Shown: positions 1-6,390 of the stretch, piece by piece
Layout of the letters: every line of letters starts with the position of its first letter
Position numbering within the stretch: position 1 is the first letter of the stretch
Assembly (NCBI GenBank): GCA_017615515.1
Contig: JAFZZX010000026.1
Location: 1 to 6,390, forward strand
DNA: 6,390 nt
DNA from: Clostridia bacterium
GTDB taxonomy: Bacteria > Bacillota > Clostridia > Christensenellales > CAG-1252
Direction of reading: 5' to 3'
The notes under the pieces: model-generated
Seen by the model: only the letters and a program-made list of their open reading frames with translations
The model's database searches: none
Told to the model about the DNA's origin: nothing
Program-made: the position numbers and the translations under genes

Positions 1-435
1 GACGACCGCCACGATCTCGTAGGGGATCACGGACGGCTCCGGTACGCGCAAGAGAACGTCCCTCGTGAGAGACAAGGTGCTCGTACCCACCGCAGAGGTG
101 CCGTTCGCGTCGGTAAAGGAGACCGAAAGCGGGATCTCGACAGAGCATTGCACCCTGCTGCAACCGGGGGTCTCGGCGGTCGGCGTAACGGTCAGATCGC
201 TGATGGTTCCCAGAGAGGACGAACTGCGCGCGCTGACGAAGGTGAAGGGTTGCTGAACGTCGGCGGGCGTGGTGCCCGAGAGCGTGATGAGCTGATCCGA
301 AAGGGTCTCTTGCTTGATACAAGCGTCGAAGACCTTTTTCACTTCGATACAGACCTTTTCGCACAGTCCGTTCGCGGCGTTCCCCACGATCGGTCCGGGC
401 ATACGGTCGGGTCGAACGTTATTGGAAAAAGACAT
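1..435 (-). CDS. Uncharacterised cysteine-containing protein, 3' end beyond the window
   Basis: An open frame of 145 codons runs from an ATG at 435-433 to the window edge with no stop, so the C-terminus is missing. The start is well supported by a near-consensus Shine-Dalgarno eight bases upstream. A second in-frame ATG (codon 12) has no such site. The visible protein starts MSFSNNVRPDRM and has no signal peptide or membrane segment. Residues 23-45 carry a cluster (GLCEKVCIEVKKVFDACIK) with Cys25, Cys29 and Cys39. Cys92 and Cys97 follow, within a Ser/Thr/Val-rich stretch that looks beta-stranded (for example VEIPLSVSFTDANG near 99-112). From memory the motif pattern resembles hypothetical proteins common in Clostridia, some of them spore-coat-like, but I cannot verify that. 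No function is assigned. It lies 79 bases downstream of engB on the same strand, probably under its own promoter. The reading frame is well supported; the function is unknown. Confidence 0.8.
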   Translation of the reverse strand, partial: MSFSNNVRPDRMPGPIVGNAANGLCEKVCIEVKKVFDACIKQETLSDQLITLSGTTPADVQQPFTFVSARSSSSLGTISDLTVTPTAETPGCSRVQCSVEIPLSVSFTDANGTSAVGTSTLSLTRDVLLRVPEPSVIPYEIVAVV

Positions 436-441
436 AAAATT

Positions 442-449
442 ACCTCCTT
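442..449 (-). promoter_or_regulatory. Strong ribosome binding site of the left-edge gene
   Basis: Read on the minus strand the sequence is AAGGAGGT, followed by AATTTT and then the ATG at 435. This is almost a full match to the anti-Shine-Dalgarno of 16S rRNA and is well spaced. It fixes the start of the small gene. It is stronger than the sites seen in front of clpP, lon and engB, which hints at efficient translation of this protein. Confidence 0.85.
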
Positions 450-465
450 TGATAATTACTACTGA

Positions 466-471
466 ATTATA
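466..471 (-). promoter_or_regulatory. Candidate -10 box (TATAAT) for the left-edge gene
   Basis: On the minus strand there is an exact TATAAT in the AT-rich spacer between engB and the left-edge gene, about 30 bases upstream of the ATG. That leaves room for a short leader containing the Shine-Dalgarno. No good -35 hexamer is present 16-18 bases upstream (the nearest candidates read GCACGA or CACGAA), and there is no TGn extension. A standard sigma-70/sigma-A promoter would therefore be weak or activator-dependent, and an alternative sigma factor is possible. This is inference from motif and position only. Confidence 0.4.
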
Positions 472-514
472 TGAAAAGAGGCGATGATTCGTGCGTTATA
501 AAGGGGGAATGGTA

Positions 515-1093
515 TCAAAGGTAAGCGTCCACCGCGGCGAGGATCTCTTCGCGCCCGATAGCCGAGAGCGAGGACGCGACGTAGAGGGCGCTAACCTCTA
601 TGCCGAAGGCTTCGGCGACCACGGCAAGTGCCCTTTTTCTGCCCTCTTTCGACAGCTTATCCGCCTTGGTGGCGACGATCAGATAAGGGATCGAATAATA
701 GGCAAGGTATTCGGCGAGTTGCAGATCAAGGTCGGACGGCTCGTGGCGAATGTCCACGATCAAAACGACGAGTTTCAAATTGCGACTGTTGCGGAGATAG
801 TATTCGATGAGTCCTTTCCACGAGTCCTTAGCCTTGTCGGGGACCTTGGCATATCCGTAACCGGGGAGATCGACGAGATAGAGTTCGCCGCCGTTGATCG
901 AAAAATAATTGAGCATACGGGTACGCCCCGGCTCCGAGGAAGAACGCGCCAGTTTCTTGCGCCCCGTCAGCATATTGATAAAGGAGCTTTTGCCGACGTT
1001 GGAACGACCGGCGATCGCGATCTCGGGTGCGGTGCCGTCAAAGAGCTTTTTGGTCGTGATGCTGGTCACGTATTCCGCATTCTTGACGATCAT
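515..1093 (-). CDS. engB: Ribosome-biogenesis GTP-binding protein EngB (YsxC/YihA)
   Basis: This 192-residue protein is complete and of normal family length. It is a small TrmE-Era-EngA-YihA class GTPase. In Bacillus and E. coli, family members are needed for late assembly of the 50S ribosomal subunit. The G motifs are all visible: G1/P-loop GRSNVGKSS at 29-37, the G2 region EPGRTRMLNYF at 54-64 with Thr58, G3 DLPGYG at 75-80 followed by the YAKVP typical of EngB, G4 TKADK at 142-146, and G5 ASSLSAIG at 173-180. The N-terminus (NAEYVTS, then PEIAIAGRSN) also fits the family. The ATG overlaps the TGA of lon as ATGA and there is no strong Shine-Dalgarno in front of it, so translation is probably coupled to lon. 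Placing engB directly after lon is the classic Bacillota arrangement. The stop is TGA at 517-515. Confidence 0.97.
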   Translation of the reverse strand: MIVKNAEYVTSITTKKLFDGTAPEIAIAGRSNVGKSSFINMLTGRKKLARSSSEPGRTRMLNYFSINGGELYLVDLPGYGYAKVPDKAKDSWKGLIEYYLRNSRNLKLVVLIVDIRHEPSDLDLQLAEYLAYYSIPYLIVATKADKLSKEGRKRALAVVAEAFGIEVSALYVASSLSAIGREEILAAVDAYL

Positions 1094-3387
1094 AAACCCA
1101 ATAGGATCTTATAGACTTCTTCCGCCGTATCGACGTAGGTAAAGGTGATGCGCTCGCGGAGCCCTTCCGGAATGTCCGCGACATCCTTGCGATTCTCGCT
1201 CGGCAAGATAACTTTATCTATCCCATTCCTGAATGCGGCGACGCATTTCTCCTTCACGCCTCCGATCGGGATCACGCGCCCGACGAGCGAGAGTTCGCCC
1301 GTGATCGCGTAGTCGCCTCTGACGGGTTTCCCTGTGATCGCGGAAAGGATCGCCGTTGAGATCGCGCACCCTGCCGAAGGCCCGTCTTTCGGAACAGCGC
1401 CGTCGGGGAAATGCACGTGCAGATCCTTGTCCGAGAGGTCGGCAGTCAGCCCGAGTTCCCTCGCGGCGAAGGAGCGGGCGCAAGACAAGGCGATCTCCAC
1501 CGATTCCTTCATCACGTTGCCGAGGTTGCCCGTCACGATCTTTTTATCCTTACCGGGGATCAGCAAACATTCGACGTCCAATAGTTCGCCGCCGTTTTCC
1601 GTCCAAGCGAGGCCGTGCACGACGCCGACTTTGCTCTCTTTGATCGCGTCGGACTCGATAAACTTGGGTATGCCGAGATAACTCTCGAGGTTACTTTGAT
1701 CCACGACCACCCGCTCCGTTCCGCCGCAGATCGCGACGGCGACCTTGCGAAGGATCTTGCCGATCAACTGCTCCAAACGGCGTACGCCCGCTTCTCGCGT
1801 ATAGAATCGAATGATCGCGTCGATCGCGTCGTCCGTGATCACGACCTTATCCTTGTCGAGATGATATTTCGCAAGTTGTTTCGGAACGAGGAAACGAACG
1901 GCGATCTGATGTTTCTCCTCGGGGAGATAGCTGCCGAGCTCGATGATCTCCATACGGTCGAGCAAGGGTCTCGACATCGTCGAGAGAGTATTCGCCGTCG
2001 TGATGAATATCACCTTGGACAGATCGAACGGCAGATCGATATAGTGATCTTGATAGGTGGAGTTTTGGGCGGGATCGAGCACCTCGAGGAGCGCGTTGGA
2101 AGGATCGCCCTTATAGTCGGCGCCGAGCTTGTCGATCTCGTCTAATAGGAAAACGGGATTGGAAGTACCCGCCTTCTTGATCCCCGCGATGATCCTGCCC
2201 GGCATCGAGCCGATATAGGTGCGCCGATGGCCGCGGATCTCCGCTTCGTCGTGTACGCCGCCGAGGGATGCGCGAACGTACTCCCTGCCGAGAGCACGCG
2301 CGATCGAGGCGACGATCGAGGTTTTGCCGACGCCCGGGGGCCCTACCAAACACAAAATATTCGTGATATTGCCGCCCGCAAGCGCATGCACGGCGAGATA
2401 CTCGAGCACGCGATCTTTGACCTCCTGGATCCCGTAGTGATCCTCGTCGAGGATCTTGCGAGCCTCTTGAACGTCGACCCGCTCTTCGCTGTACTTCCCC
2501 CACGGGAGAGCGAGGACGGTATCGAGATAATTCTTGCATACGAAGCTCTCGGGGCTACCGGTCTGCAAGGCGAGCATCTTATTGAGTTCGCGCGTCAGCT
2601 TGTCCTTGACTTCGTCCGAGGCGTTGAGTTCGGATATCGCTTGCTCGTACTTTTCGCGCTCGTCCTCGCCGCCGTAGAGTTCTTCGTTGATGACCTTGAG
2701 CTCTTCGCGGAGATAATACTCGCGTTGGCTCTTGTCGATATTCTCCTGCACCTTCTTCTCGATCTCGTCACGGATCTTGCTTTGATCGAGGATTACGCCG
2801 ATGGCGACGGCGATGATTTCCAATCGCTCGGAGAGCTTTTCTGCGTAAAACAAGGCGTTGGTGTCCGCCGTGGGGAACGCGGGGCCGAAACGATTGATCC
2901 ATCGATTCGGATCCTTGAGGTCGAAAGGCGCGATCTCGCGATACACCTTGTCCGTATTCTTCATCGCGATCAGGCGATGAATGCCGGAGGAGATGATATT
3001 ACCGTACGAAGCGATCGTATCCTCGTCGCAGTCCTTCTCGTAGGGATAATCAATGATCTTGGCAAAGGGGATCTCATTAAAAAACGCGACGTCTTCGAGT
3101 TTTACGCGGAGTATAGAATGACCGAGGAAAGTGCGAACGTCCTCTTTGGGTTCGACGGTATTGATCTGCACGAGGGTGCCGATCCCCGATCCGTCGTTCA
3201 CGCGATCCGTCGCGACGAAGAAAGCGCCGGGAACGAGCAGAGAAGTATACTTCTCCTCGAACATTCGTTTTTCGATATTCAGAGCGACTTCGGTATCGGG
3301 AAGAATCGCCTTGCCGAAACCGACAAGGACGGGATAAAGGTCTTTGAGTTCGTTCTGCCCGCCGAGCGTTTGTTCGTTATTCTCCAT
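1090..3387 (-). CDS. lon: ATP-dependent protease Lon (LonA type)
   Basis: This 765-residue cytosolic protein forms a hexameric AAA+ serine protease that degrades misfolded and regulatory proteins. It is slightly shorter than the usual 780-810. Domains in order are: a diverged N-terminal substrate-binding domain (about 15-200), a charged coiled-coil (about 205-275), the AAA+ module (about 280-575) and the C-terminal protease domain (about 585-765). Walker A is GPPGVGKT at 349-356, the pore-loop region is RTYIGSMPGR at 389-398, Walker B is FLLDEIDK at 413-420, the sensor-1 Asn is at 466 (TTAN), the arginine-finger region is PLLDRME at 474-480, and sensor 2 is GVRRLE at 534-539. The catalytic dyad is Ser671 (PKDGPSAG) with Lys714 (GGVKEK). 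Having AAA+ and protease parts without a membrane insertion indicates LonA, not LonB. The ATG is supported by GGAG eight bases upstream. lon starts 19 bases after clpX and its TGA overlaps the engB start. The N-terminal domain lacks the usual PLR-type opening motif. Confidence 0.97.
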   Translation of the reverse strand: MENNEQTLGGQNELKDLYPVLVGFGKAILPDTEVALNIEKRMFEEKYTSLLVPGAFFVATDRVNDGSGIGTLVQINTVEPKEDVRTFLGHSILRVKLEDVAFFNEIPFAKIIDYPYEKDCDEDTIASYGNIISSGIHRLIAMKNTDKVYREIAPFDLKDPNRWINRFGPAFPTADTNALFYAEKLSERLEIIAVAIGVILDQSKIRDEIEKKVQENIDKSQREYYLREELKVINEELYGGEDEREKYEQAISELNASDEVKDKLTRELNKMLALQTGSPESFVCKNYLDTVLALPWGKYSEERVDVQEARKILDEDHYGIQEVKDRVLEYLAVHALAGGNITNILCLVGPPGVGKTSIVASIARALGREYVRASLGGVHDEAEIRGHRRTYIGSMPGRIIAGIKKAGTSNPVFLLDEIDKLGADYKGDPSNALLEVLDPAQNSTYQDHYIDLPFDLSKVIFITTANTLSTMSRPLLDRMEIIELGSYLPEEKHQIAVRFLVPKQLAKYHLDKDKVVITDDAIDAIIRFYTREAGVRRLEQLIGKILRKVAVAICGGTERVVVDQSNLESYLGIPKFIESDAIKESKVGVVHGLAWTENGGELLDVECLLIPGKDKKIVTGNLGNVMKESVEIALSCARSFAARELGLTADLSDKDLHVHFPDGAVPKDGPSAGCAISTAILSAITGKPVRGDYAITGELSLVGRVIPIGGVKEKCVAAFRNGIDKVILPSENRKDVADIPEGLRERITFTYVDTAEEVYKILLGL

Positions 3388-3395
3388 CTTCGGTA

Positions 3396-3399
3396 CTCC
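3396..3399 (-). promoter_or_regulatory. Ribosome binding site of lon
   Basis: GGAG on the minus strand lies eight bases before the lon ATG, inside the 19-base clpX-lon gap. It supports the 3387 start over any downstream alternative. No promoter or terminator fits in this gap, so lon is most likely expressed from the upstream transcript. Confidence 0.7.
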
Positions 3400-3406
3400 A
3401 AAAAAG

Positions 3407-4642
3407 TTATGCCGATCGCTTGACCACCTTCGGCGGCGCGAGTTTCTTGATCGCGTCTGCGGTGACGATGACCTTTTCGACGTCGTCGGTGCCGGGGATC
3501 GTGTACATTACGTCCAGCATCACGTCTTCCAAGATACACCTGAGACCGCGCGCACCCGTTTTAAGGGCGATTGCTTTTTTCGCGACTTCGCTGATCGCGT
3601 CTTCGTCGAAATCGAGCTCGACGTGATCGAAGCCGAATAGTTTTTTATACTGTTTGGTCAAGGCGTTTTTCGGTTCTGTCAGGATCTTGACGAGTGCGAC
3701 CTCGTTCAGGGCGTTCAAGCCGACCACGATCGGCACCCTGCCGACGAATTCGGGGATCAAGCCGAACTTGATGAGGTCGTCCGGTTGGACGTCCTTGATC
3801 ATATCCGCATAGGTGGATTCGTCGTTTTTCGCCACGTCGGCGCCGAATCCGAGTCCCGAAGTGGACTTCCTCTTATTGACGATCTTGTCGAGCCCGACGA
3901 AGGCTCCGCCGCAGATAAAGAGGATATTGGTCGTGTCGATCTGCAAGCACTCCTGTTGCGGGTGCTTTCTGCCGCCTTGCGGAGGCACCGAAGCGACCGT
4001 GCTCTCGATGATCTTTAGGAGCGCTTGTTGCACCCCCTCTCCGCTGACGTCGCGAGTGATGCTGACGTTCTCGCCCTTCCTGGCGATCTTGTCGATCTCG
4101 TCGATATAGACGATGCCGCGTTCGGCGCGCTTGATGTCGTAATTCGCCGCTTGAATGAGCTTCAAGAGGATATTCTCGACGTCTTCACCGACGTAACCCG
4201 CTTCGGTGAGGGTGGTCGCGTCCGCTACGGCAAAGGGCACGTTCAAGATGCTCGCCAAAGTCTTGGCAAGCAAGGTCTTGCCGCTACCCGTAGGTCCGAG
4301 CAAAAGCACGTTGCTCTTCTCAAGCACGACGCCGTCCGAAGAGTCCATTTGCTTGCTGATGCGTTTGTAATGGTTGTAGACAGCGACGGAAAGGGTCTTC
4401 TTCGCCTCGTCCTGCCCGACGATATACTCGTCGAGTTTCTCCTTGATCTCGCGCGGCGTGGGCAAAGTCTCCCGCTCTTGTTCGAGCAGGGTATCCGCCT
4501 CGTCCTTTAGTAGATCGGCGCAACGCTTGACGCAATCTTCGCAAATATAGACGCCGGCATTACTGCCGATCATCCGCCTGGCTTCCAGGCTCTTTTTGCC
4601 GCAAAAGGAACACTTGTTTTCTTCTTCAAACTTAACTGACAT
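3407..4642 (-). CDS. clpX: ATP-dependent Clp protease ATP-binding subunit ClpX
   Basis: This complete 411-residue AAA+ unfoldase is of normal ClpX length. It forms a hexamer that recognises tagged substrates, unfolds them and threads them into ClpP. An N-terminal C4 zinc-binding domain is visible (Cys11, Cys14, Cys34, Cys37). The AAA+ core has Walker A GPTGSGKT at 116-123, pore-1 loop GYVGED at 149-154, Walker B IVYIDEID at 177-184, RKH pore loop GRKHP at 224-228, the arginine-finger segment LIPEFVGR at 295-302, and sensor 2 GARGLR at 363-368. The ClpP-docking loop reads LGF (within SGLGFGAD, 262-269) in place of IGF; this is conservative and is known from other bacteria. The ATG overlaps the clpP TAA by one base (TAATG) and is preceded by GGAGG four bases upstream, which implies translational coupling. 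That coupling suits production of a matched pair of subunits. Pairing with clpP and lon on one strand supports a single proteostasis operon. Confidence 0.98.
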   Translation of the reverse strand: MSVKFEEENKCSFCGKKSLEARRMIGSNAGVYICEDCVKRCADLLKDEADTLLEQERETLPTPREIKEKLDEYIVGQDEAKKTLSVAVYNHYKRISKQMDSSDGVVLEKSNVLLLGPTGSGKTLLAKTLASILNVPFAVADATTLTEAGYVGEDVENILLKLIQAANYDIKRAERGIVYIDEIDKIARKGENVSITRDVSGEGVQQALLKIIESTVASVPPQGGRKHPQQECLQIDTTNILFICGGAFVGLDKIVNKRKSTSGLGFGADVAKNDESTYADMIKDVQPDDLIKFGLIPEFVGRVPIVVGLNALNEVALVKILTEPKNALTKQYKKLFGFDHVELDFDEDAISEVAKKAIALKTGARGLRCILEDVMLDVMYTIPGTDDVEKVIVTADAIKKLAPPKVVKRSA

Positions 4643-5265
4643 TATGCCTCCGAGGGTTGTCTGTTCTTATAGATCTTGTCGATCAGACCGTATTCGAGGG
4701 CTTCCTCTGCGGTCATAAAGTTGTCGCGTTCGGTATCTTCGCAGACCTTCTCGTACGGCTGACCGGAACACTCGCTGAGGATCTCGTTGAGTCTCTTTTT
4801 GCTACGCATCAAATGCTTGGTATAGATCTCCACGTCGGTGGCTTGACCGCCGATCCCGCCGGAGACGAGGACCTGGTGGATCATGATCTCGGCATTGGGA
4901 AGCGCAAAACGCTTGCCCTTCGCACCTGCGGAGAGCAGGAGCGCGCCCATACTCATCGCCTCACCGATGCAGATCGTATTCACGTCGCACTTGATATAGT
5001 TCATCGTATCGTAGATCGCGAGACCGTCCACGACGCTGCCGCCGGGACTGTTGATATAAAGGAAGATGTCCTTCTCGGAATCCTTCCCCTCGAGATAGAT
5101 CAACTGCGCGACCACGAGAGAAGCCATCGCGTTGTCGATGGGACCGGAAAGGAAGACGATACGATCTTCCAACATACGGGAGAAGATGTCGTACGACCTC
5201 TCCCCATTCTTGGTTTGATCCACGACGTACGGAACGAGCGTTCCGACGATCTTTTCATTATCCAT
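4642..5265 (-). CDS. clpP: ATP-dependent Clp protease proteolytic subunit ClpP
   Basis: This 207-residue cytosolic serine peptidase of the S14 family forms a double-heptamer chamber and degrades polypeptides delivered by ClpX. The start chosen is the ATG at 5265. Another in-frame ATG two codons upstream (5271) sits only one base after the GAGG, while 5265 is correctly spaced from it. With this start the catalytic triad is Ser105 (EAMSMGA), His130 (MIHQ) and Asp181 (DTERDN). Other family hallmarks are [11 protein letters not shown] (34-44), [10 protein letters not shown] (69-78), the [10 protein letters not shown] stretch and the C-terminal [14 protein letters not shown]. The segment after His130 ([13 protein letters not shown]) is two residues longer than in B. 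subtilis or E. coli ClpP, and Met replaces the usual Ala before the catalytic Ser. The short N-terminus fits the self-processed propeptide of this family, but the cleavage site is not evident. It lies between tig and clpX, as in many Clostridia. Confidence 0.97.
   Translation of the reverse strand: MDNEKIVGTLVPYVVDQTKNGERSYDIFSRMLEDRIVFLSGPIDNAMASLVVAQLIYLEGKDSEKDIFLYINSPGGSVVDGLAIYDTMNYIKCDVNTICIGEAMSMGALLLSAGAKGKRFALPNAEIMIHQVLVSGGIGGQATDVEIYTKHLMRSKKRLNEILSECSGQPYEKVCEDTERDNFMTAEEALEYGLIDKIYKNRQPSEA
4647..4651 (-). promoter_or_regulatory. Ribosome binding site of clpX inside the clpP 3' end
   Basis: GGAGG on the minus strand lies four bases before the clpX ATG and within the last codons of clpP. 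Together with the TAATG overlap it allows terminating ribosomes to restart on clpX. The spacing is a little short but the match is strong. Confidence 0.75.
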
Positions 5266-5272
5266 ATGCATA

Positions 5273-5276
5273 CCTC
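5273..5276 (-). promoter_or_regulatory. Ribosome binding site that decides the clpP start
   Basis: GAGG on the minus strand (context AAGCGAGGT) is one base from the first in-frame ATG (5271) and seven bases from the second (5265). Normal spacing favours the second. The 45-base tig-clpP gap around it shows no terminator and no paired -35/-10, so clpP is probably co-transcribed with tig. Confidence 0.65.
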
Positions 5277-5310
5277 GCTTATTAGTTTATTGACGATTCG
5301 AGCGGATTTA

Positions 5311-6390
5311 TTACTTCAGATTGTTGTTGTCCGACAAGAACTTCACAAGTTTATCGGTCATCAGGGTATTGAGGATATAATCCGCCTCTTCCTGCTTCAT
5401 CGCACGTCGATAGTCGCCGGGTTTCTTGCCCGCAGATTCCGCGCGAACCGCGATCGCCGCGTCGAAATCCGCTTGGGTGACCTGCAGGTTCTCCTTCTCG
5501 ATGATGTAGCTCATGATGAAGTTCGTGAGTTCACGCTCTTTCGCCTCGGTCTTGTAGTCCGCCGCGATGTCCGCCTCGGTCTTGCCGACGTATTGGAGAT
5601 AGGTGGCGAAAGGAATGCCGTTGCTCTCGATCTGACGCTTCATATCCTCGAGCATTCTATTCGCGCGATTCTCGATCTGCGCCTCGGACAGCTCGATGGG
5701 ATTCGCCTTGATGACCGCCTCGATGATGCGATTCGACGTGCCGATCTCGGCGTTCTTTGCCTCGCGATCTTCCGCCTTCTTGCGGAGATCCTCTTTGTAG
5801 GCGTCGAAGGTGTCGAACTCGCTGACGTCCTTCGCGAAGTCGTCGTCCAGCTCGGGCAAGACCTTCTCGCTGACAGAATGGATCTTGCAAGCGAAGGTCG
5901 CCTCTTTACCCGCGAGATCTTTCGCGTGATAGTCCTCGGGGAAGGTCACGACGACGTCCTTCTCGTCTCCCGCCTTGGTGCCGACCAGCTGATCCTCGAA
6001 TCCGGGAATGAAGCTGCCGCTGCCGATCACGAGATTTTGCTTCTCCGCCGTGCCGCCGTCGAACTTCACGCCGTCGATCGATCCGCTGTAATCGAGAGTG
6101 ATCTGGTCGCCCTCTTTCACCGCGCGCTCGACGTTATTCCAGTAACCCGCACGATCACGCGCCGCCGCGATCTCGCGCTCCACCGCGCCGTCCACGTCGG
6201 GATTCACCTTCTCGATGTCGAGCCCCTTGTACTTGAGCTCGGTCACTTCGGGCAGATAGGCGACGGTCAGAGAGAAGGTAACTTTGCCGTTCTCAAGCTC
6301 CGAAACGTCCAAAGCGGGACGCATCGCGAGACGCTCGACGTTGACGGTCTTGGTCTCCATCAACGCGTTATAAACTTCGTTCACCGCGAC
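5311..6390 (-). CDS. tig: Trigger factor (5' end beyond the window)
   Basis: The gene runs in frame to the right edge (359 visible codons, stop TAA at 5313-5311). The GTG at 6384 is internal: the reading frame continues upstream (V-A before it) and the visible start, VAVNEVYNALME, matches the middle of the ribosome-binding domain. The usual length is about 430, so roughly 70 N-terminal residues, including the ribosome-docking signature, lie outside the window. Trigger factor is a ribosome-associated chaperone and peptidyl-prolyl isomerase that shields nascent chains. Visible parts are the end of the ribosome-binding domain (to about residue 90), the FKBP-type PPIase domain (about 94-175, with LDYSGSIDGVKFDGG and GSGSFIPGFEDQLVG), and the helical C-terminal chaperone domain (about 176-359), which begins at VLPELDDDFAKD. 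The C-terminus ends SDNNNLK. Its place upstream of clpP matches the Bacillota arrangement. Confidence 0.96.
   Translation of the reverse strand, partial: VAVNEVYNALMETKTVNVERLAMRPALDVSELENGKVTFSLTVAYLPEVTELKYKGLDIEKVNPDVDGAVEREIAAARDRAGYWNNVERAVKEGDQITLDYSGSIDGVKFDGGTAEKQNLVIGSGSFIPGFEDQLVGTKAGDEKDVVVTFPEDYHAKDLAGKEATFACKIHSVSEKVLPELDDDFAKDVSEFDTFDAYKEDLRKKAEDREAKNAEIGTSNRIIEAVIKANPIELSEAQIENRANRMLEDMKRQIESNGIPFATYLQYVGKTEADIAADYKTEAKERELTNFIMSYIIEKENLQVTQADFDAAIAVRAESAGKKPGDYRRAMKQEEADYILNTLMTDKLVKFLSDNNNLK

Larger units (their letters stand above)
436..514. other. Intergenic spacer between engB and the left-edge gene
   Basis: This is the longest stretch without a gene in the window (79 bases), and it is visibly more AT-rich than the flanking genes. 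It contains the TATAAT and the Shine-Dalgarno listed separately. I looked for a GC stem followed by a T-run on the minus strand that could terminate the tig-to-engB transcript and found none that is convincing. Read-through into the left-edge gene therefore cannot be excluded. Confidence 0.6.

Noticed and set aside
436..514. Rho-independent terminator after engB
   Set aside because: There is a C-run and some T-rich sequence on the minus strand, but no stable GC stem followed by a U-tract could be found.
491..1114. A 207-codon plus-strand open frame covering engB
   Set aside because: It is codon-register mirror of engB, whose five G motifs make the minus strand the true coding strand. The same applies to the plus-strand frames at 1615-2145, 4025-4510 and 148-465.
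2960..2981. Eight-base inverted repeat with a six-base loop within lon (TTCATCGC arms)
   Set aside because: It lies inside coding sequence, has no T-run after it, and short stems with variable loops are expected by chance in several kilobases.
2227..3423. A 398-codon plus-strand open frame opposite lon
   Set aside because: It is in exact codon register with lon on the other strand. It stays open because lon avoids TTA, CTA and TCA, which would read as stops in that register. Its Leu/Phe-rich stretch is the mirror of the Glu/Lys-rich coiled-coil. It has no family motif.
5266..5310. Possible CtsR operator or promoter in the tig-clpP gap
   Set aside because: One half (GTCAAT) resembles a CtsR heptad but the second half (CTAATAA) does not match, and no paired -35/-10 is present. 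No CIRCE-type inverted repeat is visible anywhere in the window.
6382..6384. GTG as the start of trigger factor
   Set aside because: The frame stays open to the window edge and the protein at this point matches the interior of the ribosome-binding domain, so the true start lies beyond the window.

Overview
The window is a housekeeping protein-quality-control locus. Every supported gene lies on the minus strand. Read in the direction of transcription (right to left) the order is trigger factor (tig, entering from the right edge without its start), clpP, clpX, lon, engB (ysxC/yihA type GTPase), and then an unrelated small protein of unknown function that runs off the left edge. The tig-clpP-clpX-lon-engB order is characteristic of Bacillota, especially Clostridia. 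By eye the DNA is moderately GC-rich, with strong preference for C or G in third positions (ATC, GAC, GAG, GTC, CTC) and avoidance of TTA, CTA and TCA codons. Together these suggest a fairly GC-rich, perhaps uncultured, clostridial lineage. The species cannot be fixed from the sequence.

Layout: tig 3' part (5311-6390), a 45-base gap, clpP (4642-5265), clpX (3407-4642) joined to clpP by a one-base stop/start overlap, a 19-base gap, lon (1090-3387), and engB (515-1093) joined to lon by a four-base ATGA overlap. A 79-base AT-richer spacer (436-514) follows. It carries a perfect TATAAT and a near-consensus Shine-Dalgarno for the last gene (1-435), which is probably a separate transcription unit.

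The genes form a coherent set. Trigger factor meets nascent chains at the ribosome. ClpX unfolds substrates and feeds them to the ClpP peptidase. Lon is an independent ATP-dependent protease. EngB is a GTPase for large ribosomal subunit assembly. The short gaps, the overlaps and the lack of any visible terminator between tig and engB indicate one polycistronic unit, with translational coupling at two junctions.

I see no mobile element, CRISPR array, tRNA or rRNA, and no convincing heat-shock operator. No undescribed system stands out. The points most worth a second look are the uncharacterised protein at the left edge, a diverged Lon N-terminal domain, a two-residue insertion in ClpP beside the catalytic His, and a marked excess of the tetramer GATC.
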